From Deinococcus humi (lineage in GTDB: Bacteria > Deinococcota > Deinococci > Deinococcales > Deinococcaceae): 64,000 nucleotides of DNA. Made by a program: the position numbers and the translations under genes. Positions 62,650 to 64,000 of the stretch are shown here, piece by piece (positions within the stretch are counted from its first letter, which is position 1; every line of letters starts with the position of its first letter). The DNA lies in contig NZ_JACHFL010000003.1 of the NCBI RefSeq assembly GCF_014201875.1, positions 124,001 through 188,000 of the forward strand. The letters are read 5' to 3'. Under the pieces are notes generated by a model that made no database searches, was not told where the DNA came from, and was given only the letters and a program-made list of their open reading frames with translations.

Positions 62650-62655
62650 TATGCT
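62650..62655 (+). promoter_or_regulatory. Leaderless-type -10 box before the topoisomerase leader ORF
   Basis: TATGCT exactly six bases before the ATG at 62662. Confidence 0.5.
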
Positions 62656-62661
62656 GAACCT

Positions 62662-62700
62662 ATGTGCCGTGCCCAGCCACAAGGAGAGGCTCCGTGTTGA
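62662..62700 (+). CDS. 12-residue leader ORF overlapping the topoisomerase start
   Basis: Encodes MCRAQPQGEAPC and stops with a TGA that overlaps the GTG start of the topoisomerase gene by seven bases. The TATGCT box places transcription start at its ATG. The topoisomerase ribosome-binding site (AAGGAG, 62681-62686) lies inside it. Translation of the leader should therefore affect access to that site. May be a regulatory leader peptide or a chance frame. Confidence 0.4.
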   Translation: MCRAQPQGEAPC

Positions 62701-64000
62701 CCCTGGTGATCGTGGAGAGTCCGGCCAAGGCCAAAAAGATCGCCGGTTATCTGGGACCGGGATACATCGTCCAGGCGTCGCTCGGGCACGTGCGGGACCT
62801 ACCTGGTAGTCGGGCCGAGATTCCAGAGCAGTACGCAGGAGAGCGCTGGGCGAGTCTCGGCGTCCACCCGGAGACCTTCCGGCCCATCTACGTGGTGCCC
62901 CAGAGCAAGCGGCGCACCGTCGAGGAGTTGCGGGCTCTGGCCAGGAAGGCCGACCGGGTGCTGTTCGCCGCCGACCCCGACCGCGAGGGCGAGGCCATCG
63001 CCTGGCACCTGAGTGTTCTGCTGGGGGTCAAGGATCCGGTGCGCTTGGTCTACTCCGAGATCACCAGAGAGGCCCTTCAGGCCGCCCTGACCCAGACCCG
63101 TCCCCTGAACCTCCCGCTTGTGGCGGCCCAGGAGTCGCGGCGGGTCATCGACCGCCTGGTGGGGTATGGCGTCAGTCCCCTGCTGTGGAGCAGCGTGGGG
63201 GGAAAGTTGAGCGCAGGACGCGTCCAGAGCGCGGCACTGATGCTGCTTGCGCAGCGCGAGATGGCGAGGATGAAGTTCACGCCCGCCACCTTCTGGACCT
63301 TGCGGGCCGACGTCCTGACCCGCCCGAAGTTCGTGGCGACGGTGACCCACGTGCGGACGGAAGACCATCCTGAGGGCCACGCCATCGCCCGCGCCAGCGA
63401 CTTTACCGAAGGCGGCGTGCTCAAGGGCGGTGCGGACGTCTTGCTGATGACCGATGAACAGGCGAAGGCGCTGTGCGAGCGTCTGGACGGACAGAGCGCC
63501 ATCGTGGCTGCGGTGGAGCAGAGCGAGACGCGTTCGCGCCCGGCGCCGCCCTTCACGACGTCCACCCTGCAGCAAGCTGGAGCCCGCCTAAAGCTCGGCG
63601 CGAAAGAGGTCATGGACCTCGCGCAGCAGCTCTACGAGCGGGGCTTTATCACCTACATGCGCACCGACTCTCCCGTCCTTTCGGAAGAAGCGCTCACCGA
63701 GTCCCGCCGGGTGGCGACCGGCCTCTTCGGGGAGGACGCCGTGCCCAGGGAGCCGCGCCAGTACGCGACCCGCAACAAGAACGCCCAGGAAGCCCATGAG
63801 GCCATCCGGCCCACTGGGGTGAACTGGAAGGCACCCGCACAGACGGGCTTGTCGGGCAACCTGCTGGCCCTGTATACCCTGGTCTACCAGCGGACGGTGG
63901 CCAGCCAGATGCACGACGCGGTGTATGACAAGACGGTGGTGACGCTGAACTGCGGCGACGCCATCCTGCGGGCTCAGGGCCGGGTACTGCGTGGGGCTGG
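62694..64000 (+). CDS. Type IA DNA topoisomerase (TopA-like), 3' end beyond window
   Basis: Relaxes negatively supercoiled DNA through a single-strand break. The TOPRIM domain is visible: TLVIVESPAKAKKIAGYLGP at the N-terminus and VLFAADPDREGEAIAWHLSV near residue 83 (the acidic triad). Then QESRRVIDRLVGYGVSPLLW and GGKLSAGRVQSAALMLL near residue 165, and the catalytic tyrosine in ERGFITYMRTDSP near residue 320. RNKNAQEAHEAIRP follows. The first 435 residues are present and the frame is open at the window end. GTG start at 62694 with AAGGAG seven bases upstream. Whether this is the housekeeping TopA or a paralogue cannot be told. Confidence 0.92.
   Translation, partial: MLTLVIVESPAKAKKIAGYLGPGYIVQASLGHVRDLPGSRAEIPEQYAGERWASLGVHPETFRPIYVVPQSKRRTVEELRALARKADRVLFAADPDREGEAIAWHLSVLLGVKDPVRLVYSEITREALQAALTQTRPLNLPLVAAQESRRVIDRLVGYGVSPLLWSSVGGKLSAGRVQSAALMLLAQREMARMKFTPATFWTLRADVLTRPKFVATVTHVRTEDHPEGHAIARASDFTEGGVLKGGADVLLMTDEQAKALCERLDGQSAIVAAVEQSETRSRPAPPFTTSTLQQAGARLKLGAKEVMDLAQQLYERGFITYMRTDSPVLSEEALTESRRVATGLFGEDAVPREPRQYATRNKNAQEAHEAIRPTGVNWKAPAQTGLSGNLLALYTLVYQRTVASQMHDAVYDKTVVTLNCGDAILRAQGRVLRGA

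Overview
The window reads as chromosomal DNA of a Deinococcus species. The evidence is high GC content, a uvrA preceded by a candidate radiation/desiccation response motif, an HRDC-domain protein of Deinococcus type, a futalosine-pathway MqnC, OpcA beside glucose-6-phosphate dehydrogenase, and many starts of the leaderless kind described for this genus (a TANNNT -10 box exactly six bases before ATG or GTG). No rRNA genes, CRISPR arrays, intact insertion sequences or integrases were seen. There is one tRNA gene, tRNA-Leu(CAA), at 42360-42441.

Region 1 (1-42.4 kb) is ordinary, densely packed core genome. It holds a diguanylate cyclase; a minus-strand pentose-phosphate operon (gnd, zwf, opcA, pgl); mqnC; obgE; uvrA with an overlapping membrane-protein gene; a DsbA/DsbB-like oxidative folding pair; the HRDC protein; a VWA protein; guaA; an aconitase-family large subunit; ychJ; a TrmH-type rRNA/tRNA methyltransferase; a metallo-beta-lactamase-fold enzyme; a MATE transporter; wrbA divergent from a marR-MFS efflux operon; a DUF1540 miniprotein; an iron uptake pair (imelysin-like EfeO plus FTR1/EfeU permease) divergent from an Rrf2 regulator; glpX; a 36-residue membrane microprotein; and a nucleoside hydrolase.

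Region 2 (42.4-62.6 kb, after tRNA-Leu) is accessory. Intact genes are mixed with remnants: two aminoglycoside/macrolide-phosphotransferase-like kinases, DUF3995, an MBL hydrolase, an isochorismatase-like hydrolase, a beta-propeller protein, a metallophosphatase-ChrA-rhodanese-like-ArsO-ArsR stress cluster, a large LuxR/ATPase regulator, a ScyD/ScyE-type lipoprotein and DUF72. At least seven broken genes or gene pieces were found: an NTF2/SnoaL-like fragment, an alpha/beta-hydrolase fragment, an unidentified fragment, a second truncated copy of the DUF3995 gene together with its 5' region, a GNAT gene with an early amber stop, a DUF6194 gene with two frameshifts and a multiply frameshifted methyltransferase. 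Region 3 (62.65 kb to the end) begins a type IA topoisomerase gene that runs off the window and is preceded by a 12-residue leaderless leader ORF.

The most noteworthy points are the systematic leaderless starts, which validate several very small ORFs; two leaderless mini-ORFs overlapping the start of the gene that follows; the candidate DdrO site at uvrA; the degraded resistance-type gene block; and the compact chromate/arsenic-type cluster containing a rhodanese-like protein without its catalytic cysteine.
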